Assembly (NCBI RefSeq): GCF_028502605.1
Contig: NC_079235.1
Location: 2,356,001 to 2,420,000, forward strand
Length of the DNA stretch: 64,000 nt
Source of the DNA: Trichoderma breve
Lineage: Eukaryota > Ascomycota > Sordariomycetes > Hypocreales > Hypocreaceae
Direction: 5' to 3'
Shown: piece by piece, positions 21,301-32,100 of the stretch
Layout: each line of letters opens with the position of its first letter
Position numbering within the stretch: the stretch's first letter is position 1
The notes under the pieces: model-generated
Told to the model about the DNA's origin: nothing
The model's database searches: none
Seen by the model: only the letters and a program-made list of their open reading frames with translations
Made by a program: the position numbers and the translations under genes

Positions 21301-23419
21301 CTGAGGTGTTTTGCGTGTGTCGAATTGAGTAGTCTTTTTCACCGGCTTAGGCAACAAGTGCATCTCCATATCGTCGATATCAGAGAAGAAATCTTCCTCA
21401 GCGTCCAGGTCCCGATTCATTGGAGGGCGTGGTTCAGGAAGTTGGGTTTGATGAACAACTTGAGTGCCTCCCATGGGCAAAGGGACGTCTCTTGAGCTCC
21501 GTGACATGTTGACCATGCCCCCATGACCAGCCTGAGTTCCCAGCACAACGATATGGTCATCTCTTCTACTCGGAGCCGGGACTTCCAGAGGCTCCAAAAG
21601 ACTTGCTTCATCAAGGCCTGCTGTGCCCATCATTTGGAAAAGCTCTTGTTCTGTTGCCTCGATGCGTTCAGTAAGCTCATCTAGTCGGGCTTCATCTTCA
21701 TCTGTGTCTTGGCCATTGGAATATGATCGAGCCACCCGTTGAGCAACTGCTTCTCGTTGCTCACTTAGAGTTTTGTAGCGCTCAACCAATCCGTTGAGAT
21801 CCTGAGTCGCCTTTTGCTGTTGGATGAATCGTTCTTTCTCTGCTTTGATCTCATTCCTCTTGTCTTTGGGCAATCTATCATTGATAGCTTGCATGAAATT
21901 CCGTTCATTCTTCTGAATTTGACTGTTCAAGTATTCACACCTTTTAGTTAGAAGCTGCGGATTCCCCAAAATGAGGGATAAGAGTTTTGGCGTTTGGCTG
22001 GATGGCGTAAACGACTGCCGCGGGTTGTTGATTTCGCTGACATTGTCGGCAGTAGCTGTACTCTGGGTTTCGGACAAACTATTGTGAGAAGGCTCGAGAT
22101 CTTTGGCTTGTACACGCTGAGAAAGCGGTGGTGACCGTTTTTGTCTTAGCTGAGGAGATACATGCAAATCCTCAATATCCATAATGAAAGCGTCCTCCTC
22201 CTGTGGATCAATCAACGGTTCCATTGGCTGCTTCTTCGAAATAGTTGTACGCGACGGTGGTGTAACGAATTCATCGTCTGAATCGGGAATGAAAAACTCG
22301 TCGGCTTGGTTTTGCTCCGGTTGTTGGATATCCTCATCGAAATTCCGAGAATCCGGGGACGCAGACCGTTGCCCGGTGATTTTCACTTTCTTTCGCCTTT
22401 CAGAACTACTAATGACATAGTCTCTTTCTGGGGTCTGTCTGACAGGAGATGGTGCTTTTTGACTAGCAACTCGTCCTAAGGGAGATGAAGATCCCGGCAA
22501 AGACATCTTGGAAGACACATTTTGTGCAGTCTTGGGTAAGTTAGTAACGATAGGTGCTTCTGCATGCTAGGGGTTTGCCATATCGGGGGGACTAACTTTC
22601 TTTGAGGAACGTCGACCAGGAGTCGGGACCGGAGGGTCGGTTCCCAGGAGCTGATAAACATCGGGAAATTGGCTATCAGCAGCGGCGTCATCGGTACTCT
22701 TCCTCTTTTTGGATTTAGGCAACGGTGCCTCCCAAGATGCATCTTTTTCCGTCCAAACTTTGACATCTTCACCAAACTCGTCAGATTCGTCGGATGTGCC
22801 AGTTGTTCTAGTTAGATCCATGTACTCCAAATCATCAACATCGAAATCTGCAAAATCGGCATCAAGCCCTGGAGATTGGTTACGCCGTGATGGAGCTGGT
22901 TTTCCTGATGAGATGCCATTTTGTGTTTGTTTCTCAGACTTCGGGATTGCTACCATAACGTTAGGTTCTAGAATATCAGTAAACAAGATTAGTCCACGCA
23001 CCATTCGTCTTGAGTGACTCGTTTAAAACTTGTTTAGATCGGCCGTCTGCTGAAGAAGGAGTTTCTGTCTTGACATTTTGCGACAGGAGCACAGGTTTTC
23101 TCGATTTGGTAGACAGGGTCAGACGGCCCATGCTGCCGTCCTCTAAAACCACCACTTCTGTATTTTGTGAAGCTTCCTCCCTCTTTGGCGGGCCATTTGA
23201 ACTCCAAGATCCCTGAGCCTGGTTTGTCTGTCTGTCCGATCCAGCTGATACGGTAGTTTCTTGACTTAAATCTGCCGTTCGACCGTTTGTAGACTGCGAT
23301 TGTGTGAACCGAAACGATGCTGTATCGCTGGCTTGCGGAAACTGAGGGGCGGTAGGTTTTGATAACGCAGCGTTCTTCAACAACCAGGCGATGTTGTCTG
23401 GAAGGTTATTTCGAGTCAT
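18364..23419 (-). CDS. SGS1: RecQ-family DNA helicase, Sgs1/BLM/QDE-3 type, about 1650 aa
   Basis: Three exons on the minus strand: 23419-23002, 22967-22597, and one starting at 22530 (or 22506) and ending at 18364. The intron phases fit exactly; the last intron has two in-frame AAG acceptors 24 nt apart. The N-terminal 700 residues are acidic and disordered, as in Sgs1/BLM, with a short helical start (DNIAWLLKNAA). The helicase core follows: Walker A 'LMPTGGGKSLCYQLP' near residue 792, DEAH in 'VIDEAHCVSQWGHDFRPDY' near 904, motif VI 'GYYQETGRAGRDG', a four-Cys RecQ zinc site near 1140-1175, an RQC region, and an HRDC domain near 1415-1490. The tail is Gly/Ser/Arg-rich. The enzyme unwinds 3'-5', dissolves double Holliday junctions with Top3-Rmi1 and, in Neurospora, acts in quelling. 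The promoter holds an MCB site and a CACGTGAC box. Confidence 0.95.
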
Positions 23420-23563
23420 GAAGCCGGCTTATGGATGCCAGACCGGTCCGCATTTGCGATTCTGGCGAGCATTGAGGCCGGTCCCTTGTATTTTGACGTA
23501 TTTTGATGCCTGTCAAACATGGGCTGCTCTATGCGGCGTGAACAATAGTGGGAAAGTCGCGTA

Positions 23564-23569
23564 ACGCGT
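23564..23569. promoter_or_regulatory. MCB (MluI cell-cycle box) upstream of RecQ
   Basis: ACGCGT, in the context TCGCGTAACGCGTT, 145 bp upstream of the RecQ ATG. It is the consensus for MBF, the G1/S regulator of DNA replication and repair genes. The function is inferred from motif and gene class. Confidence 0.45.
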
Positions 23570-23592
23570 TGGTTAGTCAGCAGATGCGACAG

Positions 23593-23600
23593 CACGTGAC
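23593..23600. promoter_or_regulatory. CACGTGAC E-box upstream of RecQ
   Basis: CACGTGAC, about 175 bp upstream of the RecQ ATG and 24 bp beyond the MCB site. It is a bHLH/Cbf1-type site. The same octamer lies at a similar place in the MPH1 promoter. Confidence 0.4.
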
Positions 23601-25290
23601 TCTCATTAAAAGGCAAGAGCGCGCCCGTGAAGTCGGAAAAATTGCGGCTGTTGTTGGCTGTCGGGTGTATTATGTAATGTCACTGAATCTCATGCAAAAC
23701 AAGCAGGAATTGTACATTGCCAATAATCTGGCGTACCGAGAGGATGCATCTTTTACTCTATCTCCTCCATATATGATCTACTTATCCTTACTTTACAAAT
23801 GGCAGATCTATACGAGTGAAAAAATTAGCAGCTATTCCGTATCAGCTGCTGTGAAAGAGAAATCAACTTTCCCTTGTCAAGATTGTTATCAAGTTGCTAT
23901 GCAATTACAGGGCTACCAGAAATGAATCCACCGGCTCGCATCTGGAAATACAAACAAATTGAATGACGCGCAATGATGCAACAGCATAGAAAGAGGCCGT
24001 ATGAGAAAAACAGAGGTGTATGCACCTTTCCATTCTGAGTTTTGTCCTTACCAAAGGTAAAAATACAAGAAGTCTGACTGTAGTTCTGGAGGTGTAAGCA
24101 GGCCACTAAGAAGCATCTTGGAAGCACTTTTATGTCACCTTTAGCCTTATCCCTGACCAGAGAGGCCAGGACATGTGGCAGATTCACATCCACAGCTAAT
24201 CGATCAAGATCTATATTCCCCGAGTTATCCAATTACATGTTTCTGCATGGATCGTGACATATGCCTATAATAAGTCTATTTTTTACCATATTGTAACCTC
24301 TGATTGAGGCAGATCTCCCTTCAAAATTGCAGCATTGCGCTCGCGGCTGTCGGCGGCATCGGTGGAGTTGCGATCAGATCTTCTTCCGGCCCGCACGGCT
24401 GGCGTGGCCGGCAGCCGGCCGGGGCCCACTCCGGATGCGGAGCATCAGCATTTGGCTATTGGCTGCAAGAAAACGGCTTTCGCCGCCACGCCGCTTTAAG
24501 CCGACCATCTGTTTTTTCGCAAATTTTGCAGTACTCGCAGGGGGAAATGTACGTAAATATTATCTAAGAGTCATCGTTAGAGCCGGTGAGGTGAGCTGGC
24601 TACCAAGCCGTGTATGTTGAGTTCGGAATTCGGCCCCCAAAGTATAGTGAACGAGCATAGGAGAGGAAGAGTGCAATTATTGGACGCTGTGTTAAAAGGA
24701 GAATACCATTGGAACATTGAAAGTCGATGATAAGGAGCGCTTAGATCAATTACCAGTTCTCCTCTTTCGGTGTTACTATGCCGCAAGGTTGCTATCTCCA
24801 ACAAATCATGACGTGGACAATTGGTGTGAAGCAAGGGTCAGACCATGTTACATCTCGATTCTTGGCCAGTTCTTCGTAGTCGCGCCAAGGTAATCCTTCT
24901 CGCCTTGTGGAGTCACAATTGATACACCGCTTGATCTAATAGGTAGTTTACTCCTTAAAAGCAGCGATAGCAGTCGTGTATGCGCTTCTCGCATGATGGC
25001 TTACCGGAAGAGTCCGTTATCAGCTTCCCCTGAAAGCAGTGACCATGAATCCTGGCTTCGGCGTGGGGCCGGCGGTTATCCAGTTTTTTCTAACTGTGCC
25101 TCAGACGGATGTCGGTTCCGACGCCTGTATTAAACAAGATGGATTTCCTTTACTCCAACCTGTCAACCCTTTTTTTTTAGTGCTTCCTTGCCTCCAAAAC
25201 GCGAATGCCTTGTCTAAACTCGCTGTGATCTAAAATTAATACTTCTTCTAGCTCTCCGATTAGGGAATTGCAACCACAACTACAAATCCG

Positions 25291-26199
25291 ATGGCCGATA
25301 CAGAAGAAAAGGTCGCCACGACCCCTCAAGACACTAGCCGAGAAGGATCTATCTATCCCGGACAACAGATTCCACAAGCAGCCGAGAAATCTCACGCAAA
25401 ACATGAACTTGTCGACTACTTCACACAGGACATTCGTACGACGCTGTTTGTTGAGCTACAACTCCTGCTCATAACATTCTGTACAGGCATACAAGGTAAA
25501 TAGATGCCCCTCCCCATTATAGCATCGTATCTCTATATCCGGAGGCTAAACAACTTCATTAAAGATGCAACTACCTTTCCCGACTATCACTGCTTTGCCT
25601 CGAACCAGACTGGCAACACAATCTTTCTCTGCCTGGCAGTGATAATACCAAAACTGAACGGTGATATGTTCTACACTTCAAGTATTGCCACAGGATTGGG
25701 AGTCTTCCTTGGTGCAGGATGGTTGACTGGCCAAATTGGTCACATCGTTGGACCTCGGAAGCGATGGTGGCTTATTATATGCAACCTGATTCAGACTGGT
25801 CTCGTCTTTGCTGCCACCGGGGTTCAATATCGATATGGAGTTGAAGGCCACGGTCCGAAAGCCCTTACAGTTATAGCCCTGTTGGCATTCGCCGCTGGTA
25901 GCCAGGTAGTCCAATCTCGAAGCCTGGCTGCAACTGAAATCAGCACTGCAATGGCAACTGCGGCATGGGTAGACTTGATGATCGACCGAAGACTCTTTGT
26001 CCTGGACAACCGACCCCGAACGAGACGGGTTGCTTTCCTTTTAGCACTTGTCGCAGGAGGTTTCATCGGTGCATTGCTCTACCGGACGGCCGGATCAGCG
26101 GCTGCCTTGGCTGTGTCTGGAGCTGGCAAAGCGCTCGCCAGTGTGCTGTACATCTTCTCAGGGGGCGAAAAGAAGAAAGTCAACACATCGGAGGTTTGA
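25291..26199 (+). CDS. DUF1275 (YoaK-like) multi-spanning membrane protein, 279 aa
   Basis: Two exons, 25291-25495 and 25565-26199, joined through a 69-nt GT-AG intron so that the split codon gives GIQ-DATTFPDYHCFASNQTGNT. This motif (DATT-x-PD-x-H-x-FASNQTGN) is the signature of DUF1275. The first 45 residues are a hydrophilic cytosolic head. Hydrophobic segments follow at about residues 50-68, 85-100, 110-130, 145-160, 170-190 and 230-275, giving roughly six membrane passes. The family is widespread in bacteria and fungi, and its transport or other role is not established. The frame downstream of the intron is uninterrupted to the stop. The gene borders an AT-rich stretch with few genes. 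Confidence 0.85.
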
Positions 26200-27250
26200 G
26201 ATTAAAGCAAGCATAGAAGTTGGTTTTTGGGCGTTTTTGGTTGGGGGTAATGATTGGGTCATAAAAAGCGAGCGGTGCTGCATTTGCAATCAGTATACAG
26301 GTTTTAGATAGTGAGCCTTTTTTTTTTCATGGCATTAGATAAAAAGTGGCAAAGATGCACACGGTAATGGTAAAGAGCCTTTATTAACTTACATTTATTC
26401 ATGCACCTCTCGCGATACGTGCTCAAGTTTGGTAAGATTTGCGTCGAATCTGTCTACATGTCCATACTTTTTAGCTTCTTCCCGGTTAGGCCATGCGCAA
26501 GTAAGGTACATGTACTTGGCGAACACACCCTCAAATAACAATAACACTTACGTCATAAAATAATTCCTTGTGAACAGCTTATTAAACCGATTTAATGATT
26601 AGTTATTAGACATTATTTTTTACCACTATTTTAAGGTCTATGCGCAGCCCATTGTGTAGATAGTAAAGCGTTTAATTACACCTATATCTTTAGAATAATG
26701 GAGATACTAACGGCAGCTAACTCAAGCTACCTTCTGCTAGCTACCAATGAACTACTAGGTAATTAAGAATCGAATCCTCCCCTTTCAAAATCGGGGGCTG
26801 ATCTTATCCCGCTGGAGATGCCACTCCAGTTTTCCTGTTTTTCACTGACTGAGCCGTGGTGGTGGAATAGAAATCCTACTTAAGGTACGCTAATACCCCG
26901 CAAGATTTCTCTGGATACGGCTTCCAAGTAGTTTATGGTGCCACGTCAGCGGTCTATCTCATTTTCAGCGCTGTTGAGCCACTGCGCTTACACAAGTTGA
27001 GATCTCAAGCGCGAGATTTTGTTATTTCAGCTGGCCACAACATGTGCGCTAAAAAGAAAATGGAAGCTTCACTGACATATTGGGTAAACGCCATTCGAAA
27101 GCATTGGTATACATTACCATGCGACAATATTTAAAGATATAGGGATTCCTTTTAATATTATAAATTAAACAACATTTTTCGCATAATCTAGGTCGAGCTC
27201 ATTTTGCTAATCATTTTCGGAATAAACAACGAGAAAAGGGACATTACAAG
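26200..27250. other. AT-rich intergenic stretch
   Basis: About 1 kb, markedly AT-rich between 26.3 and 27.25 kb, with many stop codons in all frames and no supported gene. It may be degenerate repeat DNA, but I could not align it to anything else in the window. Confidence 0.4.
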
Positions 27251-28130
27251 ATGCCCGTTGCTCAGCAGAACGGTACTTATCGATATCCTTATTCCTTATC
27301 ATGACAGCCATGTCCTAACAACGTTTAGAGAGGCCACAAGTGCCAGAACATATCCAGTCGCACCTTGATGAGATACACAAGACCGCCGAGGCCGCCGAGG
27401 CCGCAATCAAAGCTGGAAACACTGAGCTGGCAACAGAACTCAAGGTTCAACTAAAGCATTTGTTTGAGAATACTCCAGAGGATGCCAAAACAGGCGGCTT
27501 CATTGGTTCCGGTGGCAACAACATACCTGTACCGCCAAAAGACGGTATGTCACAAGATCTAAGCACACACATATATTTTCGGCGTTATGAAGTCATTTGC
27601 AGGAGTTTTAACGACACTTTATAGATCCGGAAGATATGCCCGAGTCTCAAAAGCAGATTAATGCTGAGCTTAAAGAACTGGCTACTGCTCTCCATAAGGC
27701 AATTCAAGACGATGATCACGAGACTGCAAAAGAACTGCGAGCCCAGATAAGTGCTCTAAGGCAGAAATCCCATCAAGAGTCTAAAATTACCTCCAAGGCT
27801 GCTGGCTACTTCGAGTTATGGATTGAAATTCACAATCTAGACTCAAGCCGTCTTTATAATGACGGAGGATGGGATGTCGCACATGGATGGTTTGAGTCAG
27901 ACAGGGTAGTAGACTCTCTTGGGCAAGGGGATGTGTCCTATATTCATATGGGTGGCGCTCCAGGCCCAGGGATTTTCTGCACTGCTTATTACAGCTACCG
28001 GGATGGCGCAGCGTATTCTGGATCTTTTACGTGGACTTCTGGTGATGAGCGTGGGTATAGCAACGGTCGATGGGACAGCTGGCATTCCTTTGACGGCCGG
28101 ATCGTCCGCTTCTACGTTCAACAGAGATGA
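27251..28130 (+). CDS. Orphan modular protein: two helical repeats plus a beta-rich C-terminal domain, 247 aa
   Basis: Three exons, 27251-27272, 27329-27544 and 27625-28130, join in frame through short GT-AG introns. Exons 2 and 3 each encode a similar charged helical unit: 'LDEIHKTAEAAEAAIKAGNT' with its continuation, and 'LKELATALHKAIQDDDHETA' with its continuation. This looks like an exon-level duplication. From about residue 137 the protein changes character: Trp/Tyr/Gly-rich beta strands beginning 'GYFELWIEIHNLDSS', with a conserved-looking GGW-x3-HGWFES segment and a single Cys. The pattern recalls small beta-sandwich lectin or aegerolysin-like domains, but I cannot assign a family. There is no signal peptide. 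The AT-rich surroundings and unusual architecture suggest accessory or lineage-specific DNA. Confidence 0.65.
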
Positions 28131-28870
28131 TTGGCAGCCTCTGTTCCATAGAATTTGATATACGAATTACAAGGTGCCCGATGACCACTCCTTCGCGAGT
28201 TGAGAATACGCAGCTGCGTATCCGTTGATCCTGTTTAACCGATTTAAAGCGGTCAGAGACAGCCCCTGTGATCAATTGCAAAAATCCTGCTGCCAATGCC
28301 AAAGATGTCCATGAATACATTTAGATTCACAATCTTCTATGTTTTCTGCCCCTATCAATGAGCTTTCCAGGTGTCTCGTTCCGAGCTTCGCATCATCTCA
28401 TTAAGAGGAACTGGTGGTGTAAACCAGCAAATCAACTCCCTGTCCCACCAGACCCACCGCTTTTCTGCCTGTTCTGGCAATTCAGACTGTCCGGAACTGA
28501 TAATTCTCCGCTCCGATCAGGCTGCCATAGTGGGGCCCGCCGCTCTCTGAGATTCAAGCCAAGCTTCAACCAGGCATCAGCGGGCCTTTATTTGGCGATG
28601 GCTTCGTTTGTCTCTTGATCCTGGCGCCGGTCACGAGTTTTCGCGATGCATCATCCCGGCTGCTTTAGGCAGCACACCAGGATCAACGCGTTTCGCGTCG
28701 GCATCGTTCCTCTTTCAGCTCCAAACGCCACGTTTGACCGCCAAGATGCTACTGCAATTGGGGAACGTTAGTGGCAGTTCCACGGTCTTAGTGCTACGAA
28801 GCGTCGAGCCCGGCTTCGTGATGACATGGAAATAGTTGCTGTGCTTGCTCTAGCTCCCGACGATAGAGAC
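28131..28870. other. Intergenic region upstream of the ankyrin gene
   Basis: About 740 bp with no convincing gene. A few open frames of 60-100 codons lack protein-like composition. The right end merges with the promoter of the ankyrin protein. Confidence 0.4.
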
Positions 28871-28873
28871 ATG

Positions 28874-28880
28874 TATAAAG
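28874..28880 (+). promoter_or_regulatory. Possible TATA box of the ankyrin gene
   Basis: TATAAAG, 240 bp upstream of the ATG at 29114. It overlaps the alternative upstream start codon at 28871. If this is the true TATA element, transcripts would begin near 28.9 kb and the N-terminal extension described for the gene would lack a start codon. Confidence 0.35.
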
Positions 28881-29113
28881 CACGCAGATGCTCCCGTTCG
28901 TTTTCTAGGCCCAATTCCAAGGCACTTCACTCAATCACGAATCTCTTCTTCTTCTCTCAATTGAACCCAATTCGTCGTGCTGTGCCTCGTTGTTCTCCTT
29001 TTCTTCTATCGTCTGTTCTTCGTCTTCGAAATATTCAATTGCCTCACCGTGCAAGATTTCTTTCTGTGTCTTACTCTACGAAGCCTTCATTTGAGTCAGA
29101 TTCACCAGCAAGA

Positions 29114-32100
29114 ATGGCTCTCGGAGACTTCCCCAAGCTACCTGCGTCCCAGGCGGACCTGGTAAAATACATTGCTCAGAACCCAGACAAGCCTATGGTG
29201 GAAATCATGGAGCCGTATCGCAAGTTCGAAGCTCACTTGCGCTCTGTTTTCGCACAAGATCGACAAAACCCTATCCTCGATGATCCTTACCTCAATGTTG
29301 TGCCTCTCTTTACTGATGATACCAAGGACATCACTGTCCGTGCCCGAGACCTAGCCTCTGAGTCGGAGGAGGAAAAGTCCAAGTACATCATGGCTTTGCC
29401 GGATGACAAGCGTCGTCCCCACGGATCACCAGCAACTGTTGCCGACCTGACCGAGTTTCAAAAGAACTTTAACATATTCTCAGAGTCTTCTCTCGCTGAA
29501 CTCGACTGGAACAACGTTGTGGCAGCTGGCTCCTCTGTCGTCAACACGCTGCTACCGGTTCCCAAAGAGTTTAATACGAACAAGAGGAAGCTTCGCGAGT
29601 ATTATCATGAGAAGTTTTGCCCTGCATCCGACGTTGACCTCTTCTTATACGGTCTCACCCACGAAGAAGCCATCGAAAAGATTAAGCAGATTGAGCAGTC
29701 TATTCGTGATTCCATCTTAAGCGAAGTCACTGTTGTTCGCACGAAATACGCCATCACCATTGCCAGCCAATATCCTGTTCGGCATGTGCAGGTAAGCATA
29801 ACCCCCCTCCACATGCAGATCCAGTCAGCATTCTCATCCAGGCTTCCGACAGGTCGTTCTCCGTGTCTACAAGTCAATCAGTGAAATCTTGACCGGTTTC
29901 GATATTGATGCCGCTGGCGCTGCGTACAATGGCAAGCAGGTTTACGTGGCTCCCAGAACTCTCGGCAGCATTATTACTCAGATCAATCACGTGGATCTCA
30001 CCAGACGCAGTCCTTCTTATGAGAACCGTTTGTCCAAGTATTCTCACCGGAATTTCGAAGTCTACTGGCCGGAGCTCGACAGATCACGCGTGGACCCGAC
30101 AATCTTTGAGAGAAGCTTCCAGCGAACATTGGGACTTGCCCGTCTGCTCGTCTTGGAACGACTTCCAACCACGCATGCTCGCGATGCGTATCTCAACAAG
30201 AGGCGTCAAGAGCGTGGCAGGCCCGCGCTACAACGCAGTCACTTCCACCTCCAAGGAAACCTCAAGTCCTACCACGAAGACGAGGTTGCCGATTGGCTCT
30301 CGGAGGAAGACATTAGCAACTACCACACTTTTACTGTTCCCTATGGCGAGAAATTCAACGCAAAGCGAATTGAGAAGCTGTGCTACACTAGAGATCTACT
30401 TCTCAACGCTGAATGGAATCAGCCAAAGGAGCGTGAAGTGTATTTGCATCGCCACCCTGCATTCTTTGGACGGGTGGAGGATGTGATTGAAGATTGCTGT
30501 GGTAGCTGCCCTAAACCGGTGACTCCAGAAGAAATCGAAGCCGCCGAGAAGGAGGCAGAGATTTACATCTCTGGCAAGGTCACGTTCCTCATTGACGATC
30601 CCGGCAGGCAGCAGATCGGATCGTTCAATCCTTTGACGGAGCAAGACTGGACTGACATGGCTTACATCGGCAACACTGCTAGACTATTCCAATCAATTGC
30701 TGAAAACGATGCTGAAGACGTCTTGAATTGGCTCTCTCAAGAAGGCGCGGATCCGAATCAGAGGGACTATACCGGACGGGCCCCGCTTCATCTCGCGGCC
30801 ATGGTTTCTTCTCCAGAAGTTGTCCGCCATCTAGTTGATCACGGCGCTCGCCTAACAGCTCGTCTTGCGGACGGCAAAACGGCTCTGCATCTTGCCGCCG
30901 CCAGAGGTCATGCTGAGATCATCAAAATTTTGATGGACAAGAGTGACGAGAACGAAGAAGCTGAAGAAGACAGGAAAGACAGGAAGCGCAAAGCCACCAG
31001 AGCCCAAGGGTCTGAGAACAAGGAAGACGCTCAGAAGTCATCTGAGGACGCCGAGAATGCAGAGGAAGACTCGGATGTTGAGCTTGTGGATAACGCCGAA
31101 ACAGAGACAGAGGTGCACTCTATCGTCACTGGATCTTTTGTCAAGGTGGAAAAGAACAAGGAGGACAAGGAGGAGTCCGCGCTCGAAGAACCCGAGGACG
31201 GACCAGACTTCTACCAGATCAACGTCCTTGCGTGGGATATCCCATGCTCTCCCCTCCATCTCGCTATTGCTGGAGGACATGAAGATGCTGTAAAGGCTCT
31301 TTGCGATGTGAGTATCATGAGAACTTTCCTATACCCTATGCATCATGCTTTGTTATTATTGTTTCTAATGCAAATTAGTACGGTGCCGACTCTATCCTTC
31401 CAGTCAAATTCCTGTCTACCAACATGCACTCGAATTTGGCTGGCGCTATTCTAACCATGACACTTGCATTGTCGCTGCCGTCAGAGAAGGCCAGGTCTAT
31501 GGCGCAGTTGCTTCTCAAGCTGGGTGCCACATGTTCCCAGGCAGATGCTGATGGATGTACCGTCTTCCATCGCTATGTCGACAGCGGCAATGTAGACATG
31601 GTTGAAACTCTCATCGACAACGACCCAAGGGGTGTTCAGGCGGCCATCAACCATTTGTTCTTTTCTGGCTACATGTGGAGACCTGACATTATATCACCAC
31701 TTCAGTCTGCTCTCGAAAAAGGCGATCCTATTCTCGTCCTCAAGGTTCTGAACGCAGGAGCCTCGGTCGAGATCGACTTTGATGCCTGGCTAAAGTCAGC
31801 AAAGGTGGCTCCCTCTCAGACCAGCAATCTCGGAAACCTGGAACAAACAAAGAAGAGATACGAGGAATCTATAGAGCAGCCTTTGATCGCTGCGATTCGG
31901 TCAGGCAACACCGACTTGGTGATCCAGCTCTTGGAAAGGGGAGCAAATCCCAATTCGGTCACTCGTGAGACCCAGTACGCGTTAGCGAATGATTCTCAGC
32001 GCAACTGGACTAAGGGAACCACCGCATTGGACATGGTCAAGCATCTTATAACGAAATTGCGCGAATACACTGGAGAAAAGACTGCGTTGAGAGAGCCTGA

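Larger units (their letters stand above)
23420..25290. other. Divergent intergenic region between RecQ and DUF1275 genes
   Basis: 1.9 kb with no supported gene. The 150-200 bp next to the RecQ start carries the regulatory sites annotated separately. From 23.65 to 24.3 kb the sequence is AT-rich. A short very GC-rich patch (about 24.37-24.45 kb, with CCGG and GCCGGC repeats) interrupts it and has no match to a feature I know. A 125-codon open frame at 23548-23925 looks fortuitous. Confidence 0.45.

Noticed and set aside
23548..23925. 125-codon open frame upstream of RecQ
   Set aside because: Starts inside the RecQ promoter elements and runs into AT-rich sequence; no domain.
24370..24450. GC-rich patch with CCGG/GCCGGC words
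   Set aside because: Considered as a zinc-cluster factor binding array or a rDNA fragment; no regular spacing or recognisable rRNA sequence supports either.
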